A stretch of 64,000 nucleotides of DNA from Streptomyces longisporoflavus (GTDB lineage Bacteria > Actinomycetota > Actinomycetes > Streptomycetales > Streptomycetaceae). Position numbers and translations under genes: made by a program. This document shows positions 32,671 to 41,505 of this stretch, in pieces. The notes below the pieces were generated by a model. That model worked only from the letters and a program-made list of their open reading frames with translations, was not told the origin of the DNA and made no database searches. How positions within the stretch are numbered: position 1 is the first letter of the stretch; every line of letters starts with the position of its first letter. The DNA is taken from NCBI RefSeq assembly GCF_014649775.1, contig NZ_BMTR01000012.1, forward strand, positions 232,343 to 296,342. The letters are read 5' to 3'.

Positions 32671-34245
32671 ATGAACAGTCTCGACTGGGCCGTGCTCATC
32701 GGCTACTTCGGAATCATGGTCGCGATCGGCATCTGGTCGCACAAGCGCGTGGACAACGTCAGCGACTTCTTCACCGCGGGCGGCAAGATGCCCTGGTGGC
32801 TGTCCGGCATCTCGCACCACATGTCCGGCTACAGCGCGGTGATGTTCACCGGGTACGCCGGCATCGCGTACACGTACGGCGTCACGTCCTTCATCACCTG
32901 GTCGTTCCCGATCGCGCTCGGCATCGCCATCGGCTCGAAGCTCTTCGCGCCCCGCATCAACCGGCTGCGCGGCCGGCTGCACGTGGCCTCGCCGCTGGAG
33001 TACCTCAAGAACCGCTACAACCTGAAGACCCAGCAGGCGCTCGCCTGGTCCGGAATGCTCCTGAAGATCGTGGACGTGGCCGCCAAGTGGGCCGCCATCG
33101 CCACGCTGCTCTCCGTCTTCACCGGCATCTCGATCAACCAGGGCATCCTGATCACCGGCGCGATCACCGCCGTCTACTGCACCATCGGCGGCCTGTGGGC
33201 CGACGCCCTGACCGAGCTTGGCCAGTTCATCATCCAGCTCTTCGCCGGTGTCGCGATGTTCGTGGCCGTGGTGGTCAAGCTCGGCGACCACGGAGGGTTC
33301 TTCGGGGTCTGGGACGAGCCCGAGCTGGCCGGACACGGGAAGCCGCTGGTCGGACCGTACGGAACGATCTTCCTGCTCGCGTTCCTCTTCATCAAGCTCT
33401 TCGAGTACAACGGCGGCATGCTCAACCAGGCCCAGCGCTACATGGCCACGGCGACTCCCCGCGAGGCCGCGCGCTCGGCACGGCTCTCCGCCATCCTGTG
33501 GCTGGTGTGGCCGCTCGTCCTCTTCTTCCCCATGTGGATGTCCCCGCTCCTGGTCGACGCGCAGAAACCCGACGGCTCCGACTCGTACGCCCTGATGACC
33601 GAACAGCTCCTGCCACACGGTCTGCTGGGCCTTGTCATCGTCGGCTTCTTCTCGCACACGATGGCCATGTGCTCCTCGGACGCCAACGCGATCGCGGCGG
33701 TGTTCACCCGCGACGTGGCGCCGGTCATCTCCTCGCAGGCCAAGCGGTGGAACGAACGCTCGGGCCTGATCGCCGCGCGCCTGACCACCGTGATCTTCCT
33801 GGGCCTCTCGATGGCGGTGGCCACCCAGGTCAACTCGCCCGCGTTCAAGGACATCATCACGGTCGTCATCAAGTGGGTGGCCGGTCTGATGGGCCCGATC
33901 GCGATCCCGATGATGCTGGGTCTGCTTCGCACGTTCCGCAAGTCGGGACCGACCGCCGCGCTCACCAGTTGGTCGATGGGTCTGTTCGCCTTCTGGCTGG
34001 TCAACTACCCGATCAATTGGGCCGTGGAGGGCGGGGTGCCCCTGGAGTACCAGGTCTCGATCCCGCTGGCGGTCTCCCTGATCCTCTACGTCCTCGTCGG
34101 CTATCTGAAGCCGGAGGACACCCCGGAGCGGGACGCGATCATCGAGAAGATCAATACCGACGACGACGGTGACTCCGCGGGTGCGGCGGCCGTTCCGCCT
34201 CCGGCGGGAGAGACGGACAACGTCGTGACCCCGCAGGGGCGGTGA
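32671..34245 (+). CDS. Sodium:solute symporter (SSS family)
   Basis: A 524-residue, about 13-TM transporter of the SSS family. Typical features are the first TM (WAVLIGYFGIMVAIGIWS), FFTAGGKMPWWLSGISHHMSGYSAVMFTGYAG (the sodium-site region), YCTIGGLWADALTE and MLNQAQRYMATATPREA. SSS proteins import sugars, vitamins or organic acids with sodium. The substrate cannot be told. The ATG has GGAGGGG 6 nt upstream. The C-terminal 35 residues are acidic and cytoplasmic. It stands alone between two terminators. Confidence 0.85.
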   Translation: MNSLDWAVLIGYFGIMVAIGIWSHKRVDNVSDFFTAGGKMPWWLSGISHHMSGYSAVMFTGYAGIAYTYGVTSFITWSFPIALGIAIGSKLFAPRINRLRGRLHVASPLEYLKNRYNLKTQQALAWSGMLLKIVDVAAKWAAIATLLSVFTGISINQGILITGAITAVYCTIGGLWADALTELGQFIIQLFAGVAMFVAVVVKLGDHGGFFGVWDEPELAGHGKPLVGPYGTIFLLAFLFIKLFEYNGGMLNQAQRYMATATPREAARSARLSAILWLVWPLVLFFPMWMSPLLVDAQKPDGSDSYALMTEQLLPHGLLGLVIVGFFSHTMAMCSSDANAIAAVFTRDVAPVISSQAKRWNERSGLIAARLTTVIFLGLSMAVATQVNSPAFKDIITVVIKWVAGLMGPIAIPMMLGLLRTFRKSGPTAALTSWSMGLFAFWLVNYPINWAVEGGVPLEYQVSIPLAVSLILYVLVGYLKPEDTPERDAIIEKINTDDDGDSAGAAAVPPPAGETDNVVTPQGR

Positions 34246-34298
34246 CCCCGCGAGGGGCGGTGCCGTAAATCACCGGCTCCGCCGAGTTCGTCCTCAAA

Positions 34299-34332
34299 CG
34301 CCGGACAGGCTGTTCACCCAGCCCGTCCGGCG
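34299..34332. terminator. Bidirectional terminator hairpin
   Basis: CGCCGGACAGGCTG (34299-34312) pairs with CAGCCCGTCCGGCG (34319-34332) with one A-C mismatch and a 6-nt loop, between the convergent symporter and ADP-ribosylglycohydrolase-like genes. Confidence 0.8.
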
Positions 34333-34347
34333 TTCGTCCTTCCGCTC

Positions 34348-35466
34348 CTACGCCCGCGGATACCGCGCCAGCCACCCCGGCGCCGACACCGCGGGCCCGT
34401 GCAGTGCCGGTCCCTGTGTCATCTCCATGGCGAAGTCGTCGGCCAGTTCGAGGATCGTCGCCCGGCCCTCCAGCTCGGTGAGCCAGCCCGGCGGCAGCGC
34501 CGTCTCCCCGTGCAGCGCGCCGAGGAGCGCCCCGCACAGGGCGCCCGCGGCTGCCGACGCGCCCCCGTGGTTGACCGCGAGCCGCAGCCCGTGGCGGATG
34601 TCGTCGCCCACCAGAGCGCAGTACACGGCCCCGGCGAGCACGCCTTCCGCGGAGCCCTCGCCCACCAGCTCCTCCACCCGCGCGGGAGACGGCATCCCCT
34701 GCCGGACGGCCCCGAGCGCGTGCTTGAGCGCATCCGTGACGGGCTGATGACCGGGCCTGGCGGCCAGCAGGACGAGCGTCCGCTGGATGGCGCCGTCCAG
34801 GGATTCCCCGCGGGCCAGCCCGTGTACGAGGAGGGTGTGGGCGCCGGCCGCGAGATAGGCGGTGGGGTGGCCGTGGGTCTGCACCGCGCACTCCACGGCC
34901 AGCTGGAGCACCAGCTGCGGCTCCCAGCCGACGAGGAGCCCGAAGGGAGCGGACCGGGTTACGGCCTCCGCTCCCTTCTCCGCAGGATTCTTGGGGGCTT
35001 CGAGCGTCCCCATCTTGTCGTCCCCGAACCCCGCCAGACAGGCCCGGGCGGGCGAGCGGCGCGAGTACAGCCACTCCTCGCGGGCCAGCCAGCCGTCCTC
35101 CTTGCGCCGCTCGTCGGGCCCCCAGTCGCTCTGGGTGGCCGCCCAGCGGCGGTACGCGCGGTGCAGATCGGTGGGCGGATGCCAGGCGCCGGTGTCGCGG
35201 CGCACCTGGGCGCGTATGAGTCCGTCGACGGTGAAGAGGGTGAGCTGGGTGGCGGCGGTGACGGCGCCGCGCCTGCCGTACGCGGGGGCGGGTTCGGTGA
35301 GCCCTTCGGCGCCGTGCGCCTCCCGTATCCCGTCGAGGCTCAGCGAGTCGACGGGCGCGCCCAGGGCGTCCCCGACGGCGGCGCCGAGCAGCGTGCCGCG
35401 GACCCGGCTGCGGAAGTCCTGCTGCTCGGCGCGGCCCCAGACTCCGGTGGCTGCTGCGGTGCTCAT
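34348..35466 (-). CDS. ADP-ribosylglycohydrolase homologue lacking metal ligands
   Basis: A 372-residue all-helical protein of the ARH/DraG family: GTLLGAAVGDALGAPVDS (residues 24-41), VTRSAPFGL (about 169-177) and GGASAAAGALCGALLGA (about 301-317) align with family motifs. The two Mg-binding signatures are changed. TDDT is TAAT at residues 70-73, and GDSDST is GASAAA at 302-307. A catalytic binuclear site is therefore unlikely, and it may instead bind ADP-ribose or ADP-ribosylated proteins. GGAGGAGGTGCG precedes ATG 35466. It is a single gene with its own upstream region. Confidence 0.8.
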   Translation of the reverse strand: MSTAAATGVWGRAEQQDFRSRVRGTLLGAAVGDALGAPVDSLSLDGIREAHGAEGLTEPAPAYGRRGAVTAATQLTLFTVDGLIRAQVRRDTGAWHPPTDLHRAYRRWAATQSDWGPDERRKEDGWLAREEWLYSRRSPARACLAGFGDDKMGTLEAPKNPAEKGAEAVTRSAPFGLLVGWEPQLVLQLAVECAVQTHGHPTAYLAAGAHTLLVHGLARGESLDGAIQRTLVLLAARPGHQPVTDALKHALGAVRQGMPSPARVEELVGEGSAEGVLAGAVYCALVGDDIRHGLRLAVNHGGASAAAGALCGALLGALHGETALPPGWLTELEGRATILELADDFAMEMTQGPALHGPAVSAPGWLARYPRA

Positions 35467-35846
35467 CGCACCTCCTCCCCTGCTCTCCGCCTGCACATCT
35501 GCGCAGCACTGTAATCGACCGGGAACAGTCGGTTCGGTGGCGAAGAGATATCTGAAGAGTCACCCCTGAGATCACTTTTGACCGGCCTTCACCGGGCCTC
35601 TTTATCGCTCTCGGCAAGGCCACGAAACGTCCGTCTCATGACCACATGAAGGGTCATGTCCGGGCGGCTCGCAGCGGCTCGTCACCGCGTGAACTGCGCT
35701 ATGGGGAGCGGGAGTTGCCCAAGGGAAACAGCAACATCCGTAACGGAAATGTCCGGGCGTCGTAACGATGAACCTGCGGTGTACAACCGCTTGCCTCAGG
35801 CGTCTGTCTTCTCTGGTGTCACAGCAGTTTCCCCATAGGAGGACCA
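35467..35846. other. Intergenic region with hairpin before the FG-GAP gene
   Basis: These 380 bp contain no gene. CATGACC (35637-35643) and GGTCATG (35652-35658) form a 7-bp inverted repeat with an 8-nt gap. The 180 bp before the FG-GAP start are less GC-rich than average and may be a long leader, but I cannot match it to a known riboswitch. Confidence 0.4.
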
Positions 35847-37250
35847 GTGCGTCGTTCACTCATGGCCGCCGTCGCGGTGGCCGCGCTCGCGACCCCGTTC
35901 GCCGTCGTGGCCACCGCCGGCTCCGCTGCCGCCGCGCCCGCCGCCGCGAGCAAGCCGGTCACCGACTTCAACCACGACGGTTACGCCGACCTGGCCATAT
36001 CCGCCCCGGGCGGTGCCGTCGACGGCATCTCCGGCGCCGGCTACGTATCGATCGTGTACGGCTCGGCGTCGGGCGCCGACACCGCGCACGCCAAGCAGAT
36101 CAACCGCGCCACCGCCGGCGTCCCCGGCGACCCCGAGGAAGACGGCGGCTTCGGCTCCGGCACCGAGGCGGGCGACTTCGACGGCGACGGATACACCGAC
36201 CTCACCGTGACCAACGGCAAGACGGACGCGGTGATCTGGGGTTCCGCCGACGGCCTGACCGAGGGCACCGAGCTGCCGGGCGATTACGTGAGCGAGCTGA
36301 AGGCCGGCGACTTCAACGGCGACGGCAAGACCGACCTCGTCGCCAACTCCTGGCGCACCCTCCAGGTGAACTACGGCCCGTTCACCCGTGACGGGAAGCC
36401 CGCCTCCACCTCGTCCGTCGAGAACGGCGACGACGGCCCGCAGAACCTCATGGTGGGCGACGTCACCGGTGACGGTGCCGACGACCTCGTGACCGGCCAC
36501 GCCATGGAGGAGATGCAGCACTCCTCGCGCCTGTGGAAGGGCGGCAAGGACGGCCTCTCCACGACGTCGACGCCGACCAAGAGGTTCACGACCAACGGCG
36601 TCATCGCCGACGTGGACAAGGACGGCTACGGCGACCTCGTGGCCCGCGAGGTGAACGAGGTCTCCGAGGACCAGGTGGCCGACGCCGGCGCGATCCGGGT
36701 CATCTACGGCTCCAAGACCGGCTTCTCCACCCGCACCGCGAAGATCGACCAGGACACCGCGGGCGTCCCCGGAGCCGGTGAGGAGGGCGAACTCAACGGC
36801 CCCAACAAGGGTGACCAGTTCGGCTACTCCGTCACCGCCGGTGACGTCACCGGTGACGGCTACGCGGACATCGTTGTCGGCGTGCCCGGCGAGGACCTCG
36901 ACAACGTCGAGGACGCCGGCGCGGTCGTCCTGCTCAAGGGCGGCGCGAACGGCCTGACCGGCACCGGCTCCCAGGCCTTCAACCAGACGACGGCGAACGT
37001 CCCCGGCGTCTCGGAGAAGGACGACTACTTCGGTGAGTCGGTCCAGCTCACCGACGTGAACAAGGACGGCCTCGCCGACCTGACCGTGGGCGTGCCCCAG
37101 GAGGACGGCACGACCGTGAACTCGGGCGCCGGCTGGCTGTTCCGCGGTGCCAAGACCGGCCTGACGACGACCGGCATCACGTCGTTCAGCCCGTCCTCCC
37201 TCGGGACGCCGGAGGCCGGAGCCCGGTTCGGCGCCGACCTCACCGGCTGA
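35847..37250 (+). CDS. Secreted FG-GAP/VCBS beta-propeller protein
   Basis: A 467-residue exported protein. The signal peptide (MRRSLMAAVAVAALATPFAVVATAGSA is cleaved after an AAA-type site near residue 36) is followed by seven FG-GAP repeats. Each has a DxDxDG calcium-type loop: FNHDGYADLA, FDGDGYTDLT, FNGDGKTDLV, VTGDGADDLV, VDKDGYGDLV, VTGDGYADIV and VNKDGLADLT. Seven blades fit an integrin-alpha-like propeller. No enzyme domain is attached, so binding or adhesion is the likely role. GTG start with AGGAGG 5 nt upstream. It is convergent with fbiC. Confidence 0.85.
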   Translation: MRRSLMAAVAVAALATPFAVVATAGSAAAAPAAASKPVTDFNHDGYADLAISAPGGAVDGISGAGYVSIVYGSASGADTAHAKQINRATAGVPGDPEEDGGFGSGTEAGDFDGDGYTDLTVTNGKTDAVIWGSADGLTEGTELPGDYVSELKAGDFNGDGKTDLVANSWRTLQVNYGPFTRDGKPASTSSVENGDDGPQNLMVGDVTGDGADDLVTGHAMEEMQHSSRLWKGGKDGLSTTSTPTKRFTTNGVIADVDKDGYGDLVAREVNEVSEDQVADAGAIRVIYGSKTGFSTRTAKIDQDTAGVPGAGEEGELNGPNKGDQFGYSVTAGDVTGDGYADIVVGVPGEDLDNVEDAGAVVLLKGGANGLTGTGSQAFNQTTANVPGVSEKDDYFGESVQLTDVNKDGLADLTVGVPQEDGTTVNSGAGWLFRGAKTGLTTTGITSFSPSSLGTPEAGARFGADLTG

Positions 37251-37296
37251 TCCCGCCCCCGAGAGGCTGACCGGAAGGGCTGGCATTTCCCCTGAG

Positions 37297-39942
37297 TCAG
37301 TCCAGGACGGGAAGCAACTCCGGGAGGTGGCCGTCCGAAGCGGCGGCCGCCTCCTGGCGCTCCCGGGGCACCTCCCCGTACAGCGTCGTGCGCGGCTTCG
37401 CCGGACGCCCCGCCTCCTCCGCGATCGCGACGAGATCCTTCACGGAGCGGTACGAGCCGTAACTGGAGCCCGCCATCCGGGAGATGGTCTCCTCCATCAG
37501 CGTGCCGCCCAGGTCGTTGGCGCCCGAGCGCAGCATCTCCGCCGCGCCCTCCGTGCCCAGCTTCACCCAGCTGGTCTGGATGTTCGGGATGTACGGGTGG
37601 AGCAGCAGCCGCGCCATCGCCACCACCGCGCGGTTGTCGCGGGTGGTCGGGCCCGGACGCGCGATGCCCGCCAGGTACACCGGCGCGTTCGTGTGGATGA
37701 AGGGCAGCGTCACGAACTCCGTGAAACCCTCCACCCCCTTGGCCAGCGCGTCCCGCTGCATCCCGGCCAGCGTGCGGAAGTGCCCGAGCCAGTGCCTCGG
37801 CTGGTCCACGTGCCCGTACATCATCGTGGACGAGGAGCGGATGCCCAGCTCGTGGGCCGTGCTCACGACCTCGATCCACGTCGCCGTCGGCAGCTTGCCC
37901 TTGGTCAGGACCCAGCGCACCTCGTCGTCGAGGATCTCCGCCGCCGTGCCGGGGATCGAGTCGAGGCCCGCTTCCTTCGCCGCGGCGAGCCAGTCCCGTA
38001 TCGACAGACCGGTCCTGGTCGCGCCGTTCACGACCTCCATCGGCGAGAAGGCGTGCACGTGCATGCCGGGGACGCGCTCCTTCACGGCCCGCGCGATGTC
38101 GAAGTACGCGCTGCCGGGCAGGTCCGGGTGGATGCCGCCCTGCATGCACACCTCGGTGGCGCCGACCTCCCACGCCTGCGCGGCCCGGTCGGCGACCTGG
38201 TCCAGGGAGAGGGTGTAGGCGTCCGCGTCCGTGCGGCGCTGGGCGAAGGCGCAGAAGCGGCAGCCGGTGTAGCAGACGTTCGTGAAGTTGATGTTGCGCG
38301 TGACGATGTACGTGACGTCGTCGCCGACCACGGATTTGCGCAGGTCGTCCGCGATGCCGCAGAGCGCGTCGAGCGCGGGCCCGTCCGCGTGCAGGAGCGC
38401 GAGCGCCTGCTCGTCCGTGAGGCGCGTCGGGTCGTCGGCGGCCGTCTTCAGGGCGGCCCGTACGTCGCCGTCGATGCGCGAGGGGACCATGCCGGGCGCC
38501 GCCTGCTCGCGCAGGGCCTCCCAGTCGCCGTACACCTCGTCGAAGTCGTCGCGCCGGTCGGACGTGCGGCCGGTCGTGTCGATCGTGCGGTGCAGGTCCG
38601 TGCGGCCGGACGAGGCGACATATCCCTCGTCGGGCTCCTGCCAGGGCAGGCCGCTCGGCCGGGCGTCGGGGTTCGCGAGGCCTGTCTCCGGGTCGACGAG
38701 CGCGCGCACGTGCGGGAGCAGGCGCGGGTCGAGCCAGGGCTCGCCGCGCTCGATGAACTCGGGGTAGATCGTGAGCCGTTCGCGCAGCTCGAAGCCCGCG
38801 TCCGCGGTCTTCTCGGCCAGCTCGTCGATGTGCGGCCAGGGGCGCTCGGGGTTCACGTGGTCGGGCGTGAGCGGGGAGACGCCGCCCCAGTCGTCGATGC
38901 CGGCGCCGATCAGGAGCGCGTACTCGGCGTCCACGAGATTCGGCGGGGCCTGGATGCGGGCGCTCGGGCCGAGGATGTGCCGGGACACCGCGATGCACGC
39001 GGCGAGCTCCTCCAGCTCGGCGTCCGGCATGCCGCGCATCGCCGTGTCGGGCTTGGCGCGGAAGTTCTGGACGATGACTTCCTGGATGCCGTGGTACGAA
39101 CGCTGCGTCGAGCGCAGGCGGAAGAGGGCGTCCGCCCGCTCCTCGTACGTCTCGCCGATGCCGATCAGGACACCGGTGGTGAAGGGGACGTTCGACCGGC
39201 CCGCGTCCTCAAGAACCCGGAGCCTGACCGCGGGCTCCTTGTCGGGCGAGCCGTAGTGCGGGCCGCCGGGCTCGCTCCACAGGCGGGTCGCCGTCGTCTC
39301 CAGCATCATGCCCATGGACGGCGCGACGGGCTTGAGCCGCTGGAGGTCGGTCCAGGTCATGACGCCCGGGTTGAGGTGCGGGAGCAGGCCCGTCTCCTCC
39401 AGGACGCGGATCGCCATCGCGCGGACGTAGGCGAGGGTGTCGTCGTACCCCTCCGCCTCCAGCCACTCGCGCGCCTCGGGCCAGCGGTCCTCGGGCCGGT
39501 CGCCGAGCGTGAACAGGGCTTCCTTGCAGCCCATTTCGGCGCCGCGCCGCGCGATGTCGATGACCTCGTCCGGCGAGAGGAACATGCCGTGGCCTTCGCG
39601 CCGCAGCTTGCTGGGGACGGTCACGAAGGTGCAGTAGTGGCACTTGTCCCGGCACAGGCGCGTGAGCGGGATGAAGACCTTCTTCGAGTACGTGATGACG
39701 CCGGGCCGCCCGGCCGCCGCGAGGCCCGCGTCCCGCACCCGCGCCGCGGACGCGGCGAGGTCCTTCAGGTCGTCGCCGCGCGCCTGGAGCAGCACGGCGG
39801 CTTCGGCGGTGTCGAGCGCGACGCCGTCCCTGGCGCGTTTGAGCGCGCGACGCATGGCGTTCGCGGTGGGTCGTGCCGGCGCTGGGGTCGGCCCCTGGGG
39901 TGCTTTGTCCTGCGGCGCGCTGTTGGTCATGCGTCCGAGCAT
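37297..39942 (-). CDS. fbiC: FO synthase FbiC (fused CofG-CofH radical SAM enzyme)
   Basis: An 881-residue fusion of the two FO synthase halves. The N-terminal CofG domain has the [4Fe-4S] motif CRDKCHYC (about residue 94), and the C-terminal CofH domain has CYTGCRFC (about residue 564). The enzyme joins 5-amino-6-ribitylaminouracil with tyrosine to give 7,8-didemethyl-8-hydroxy-5-deazariboflavin, the chromophore of coenzyme F420. Length equals the actinobacterial fusion. GGGAGG lies 9 nt before the ATG. An ATG four codons in is possible. The next gene upstream is an F420-type LLM oxidoreductase, and two more LLM genes lie 9-11 kb away. Confidence 0.97.
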   Translation of the reverse strand: MLGRMTNSAPQDKAPQGPTPAPARPTANAMRRALKRARDGVALDTAEAAVLLQARGDDLKDLAASAARVRDAGLAAAGRPGVITYSKKVFIPLTRLCRDKCHYCTFVTVPSKLRREGHGMFLSPDEVIDIARRGAEMGCKEALFTLGDRPEDRWPEAREWLEAEGYDDTLAYVRAMAIRVLEETGLLPHLNPGVMTWTDLQRLKPVAPSMGMMLETTATRLWSEPGGPHYGSPDKEPAVRLRVLEDAGRSNVPFTTGVLIGIGETYEERADALFRLRSTQRSYHGIQEVIVQNFRAKPDTAMRGMPDAELEELAACIAVSRHILGPSARIQAPPNLVDAEYALLIGAGIDDWGGVSPLTPDHVNPERPWPHIDELAEKTADAGFELRERLTIYPEFIERGEPWLDPRLLPHVRALVDPETGLANPDARPSGLPWQEPDEGYVASSGRTDLHRTIDTTGRTSDRRDDFDEVYGDWEALREQAAPGMVPSRIDGDVRAALKTAADDPTRLTDEQALALLHADGPALDALCGIADDLRKSVVGDDVTYIVTRNINFTNVCYTGCRFCAFAQRRTDADAYTLSLDQVADRAAQAWEVGATEVCMQGGIHPDLPGSAYFDIARAVKERVPGMHVHAFSPMEVVNGATRTGLSIRDWLAAAKEAGLDSIPGTAAEILDDEVRWVLTKGKLPTATWIEVVSTAHELGIRSSSTMMYGHVDQPRHWLGHFRTLAGMQRDALAKGVEGFTEFVTLPFIHTNAPVYLAGIARPGPTTRDNRAVVAMARLLLHPYIPNIQTSWVKLGTEGAAEMLRSGANDLGGTLMEETISRMAGSSYGSYRSVKDLVAIAEEAGRPAKPRTTLYGEVPRERQEAAAASDGHLPELLPVLD

Positions 39943-39966
39943 ACGAGCGACCTCCCGCAGAAACAG

Positions 39967-40869
39967 CTACAGGTCAGTGCTGGTTACGGACCGGGCGTCG
40001 GGGGCAGGTGTGTGGGGCACGTATCGCTGGAGCCCGTCGAGCGCGCGCAGTACCCCCGCCTCGCCGAGCGCCGGGAGCTGCACGATGACCTCGTGGACGC
40101 CGAGCTCCGCGTAATGGGCGAGCTTGCCCTCGGTCGGCTCGACGGCGGAGAGCGCCACATACAGGTCGGCGGGGGCCCGGCCCGCGTCGGCCCAGGCGGT
40201 GCGGAGCTCCGGAAGCGCGTCGCGAAGACCGCCGCCGCCGATGGGCAGCCAGCCGTCCGCGTACTCCGCGATGTGCGCGAAGAGCTTGGGCCCGGCGGCT
40301 CCGCCGATGAGGGTGCGGGGCCCGTACAGCGGTCCGTCTTTGCGCGGGCGGGCGGCGCGGACCGGCTTCGGATATGCCGCACTGGCGCGCACGCTCCCGA
40401 ACTCTCCCTCGTACGCCGTCGGCGCATCCGCCCACAGCGCCCGCATGACCGCCATCCGGTCCCGTACGAGCGCGCGCCGCGTGCGCCACTCGACGCCGTG
40501 GTCGGCGGCCTCCTCCTTGTTCCAGCCGTAGCCGACGCCGAGGGTGAAGCGCCCGCCGGAGAGATGATCGAGAGTCGCGATCTGCTTGGCGAGGTCGATG
40601 GGGTCGTGCTGCCCGACGAGCGTGATGTTCGTGCCGAGGCCGAGCCGATCGGTGCCGGCGGCGGCCTGGGCGAGGGCCACGAAGGGGTTCAGCATCCGGG
40701 CGCACTCGGGCGGCAGTTCACCGCCGGGATACGGGGTCTCGCGGGACACCGGGATGTGGGAGTGCTCGGGCAGGTACAGCGCCGCGAAGCCCCGCTGCTC
40801 CAGCTCCCGGGCCAGGCGCAGGGGGGTGATGGTCTCGTCGGTGAGGTAGAGCGTGGCGGCAACTCGCAC
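39967..40869 (-). CDS. LLM-class F420-dependent oxidoreductase
   Basis: A 300-residue luciferase-like TIM-barrel protein. GTNITLVGQHDPIDLAKQIATLDHLSGGRFTLGVGYGWNKEE (about residues 78-118) and the later GGAAGPKLFAHIAEYADGW are diagnostic of the F420-type LLM group. It would transfer hydride from reduced F420. Substrate unknown. GTG start with AGGAGG 8 nt upstream. It ends 24 bp before the fbiC start in the same direction, so the two are probably co-transcribed, an unusual direct link of a cofactor gene with a user enzyme. Confidence 0.85.
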   Translation of the reverse strand: MRVAATLYLTDETITPLRLARELEQRGFAALYLPEHSHIPVSRETPYPGGELPPECARMLNPFVALAQAAAGTDRLGLGTNITLVGQHDPIDLAKQIATLDHLSGGRFTLGVGYGWNKEEAADHGVEWRTRRALVRDRMAVMRALWADAPTAYEGEFGSVRASAAYPKPVRAARPRKDGPLYGPRTLIGGAAGPKLFAHIAEYADGWLPIGGGGLRDALPELRTAWADAGRAPADLYVALSAVEPTEGKLAHYAELGVHEVIVQLPALGEAGVLRALDGLQRYVPHTPAPDARSVTSTDL

Positions 40870-41052
40870 GGGAGGGCCTCCTGTTGTCTCTCGATGCGTC
40901 GCACGCGTTGTCGGCTCTCGACGCGTCCTGCGCGCGCGGGGCTCACTTACTAGCCGTAAGGGCCGCAGGAGTCCATGCCGCGCCCGAGCCTAGGCGCGGG
41001 GCTCCCGGTGGCCTAGGATCCGCCGCAATCGACGGAATCGGGGGCTTCCCTC

Positions 41053-41373
41053 ATGCGACTTCGTTTCGCGACCGTTCTGCTGCTGCTCGGGGCGCTGCTG
41101 GGGGGCACGGCTTCCGCGGGGGCCTACGCGGCCGCTCCGCGGACCGTGGCCGCTCCGGCGGCGCACACGACCGGAGCCTCGGCCGACTCCGCGTCCGTGT
41201 TCACCGGCACCGTCACCAAGGCGGCCGACGAGGCGCAGGCCAAGCCGAAGAAGAAAAAGAAGAAGAAGTCCAAGGGCTTCGGTCTGATCATCGGGATCAT
41301 CGCCGTCATCGCGGTCATCATCATCGTCCTGTACGCCGTCCGCCGTGTACGCAAGGCCCGCGGCGGCCACTGA
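41053..41373 (+). CDS. Small Lys-rich membrane protein, unknown
   Basis: A 106-residue protein I do not recognise. A signal peptide or TM (FATVLLLLGALLGGTASAGAYA, residues 5-26) and a second TM (GLIIGIIAVIAVIIIVLYAV, about 76-95) flank an outward Ala/Thr-rich stretch. That stretch ends in KPKKKKKKKSK (about residues 65-75), just before TM2, with an RRVRKARGGH tail. The lysine block could bind teichoic acid, DNA or lipid headgroups. ATG start with GGGGGC upstream, a weak site. Confidence 0.6.
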   Translation: MRLRFATVLLLLGALLGGTASAGAYAAAPRTVAAPAAHTTGASADSASVFTGTVTKAADEAQAKPKKKKKKKSKGFGLIIGIIAVIAVIIIVLYAVRRVRKARGGH

Positions 41374-41505
41374 CGTCACCCCGGGCGCGTGTCCCGCGCC
41401 CGACACCGCCCGTAAGTCTGTCAATCGCCTTCCCTTGCGCCCGAGTTCACGGCTCAATACCAGGGTTGCCCTGCAGTCCCTTCCGACACCCCTGGGAGCC
41501 GACAC

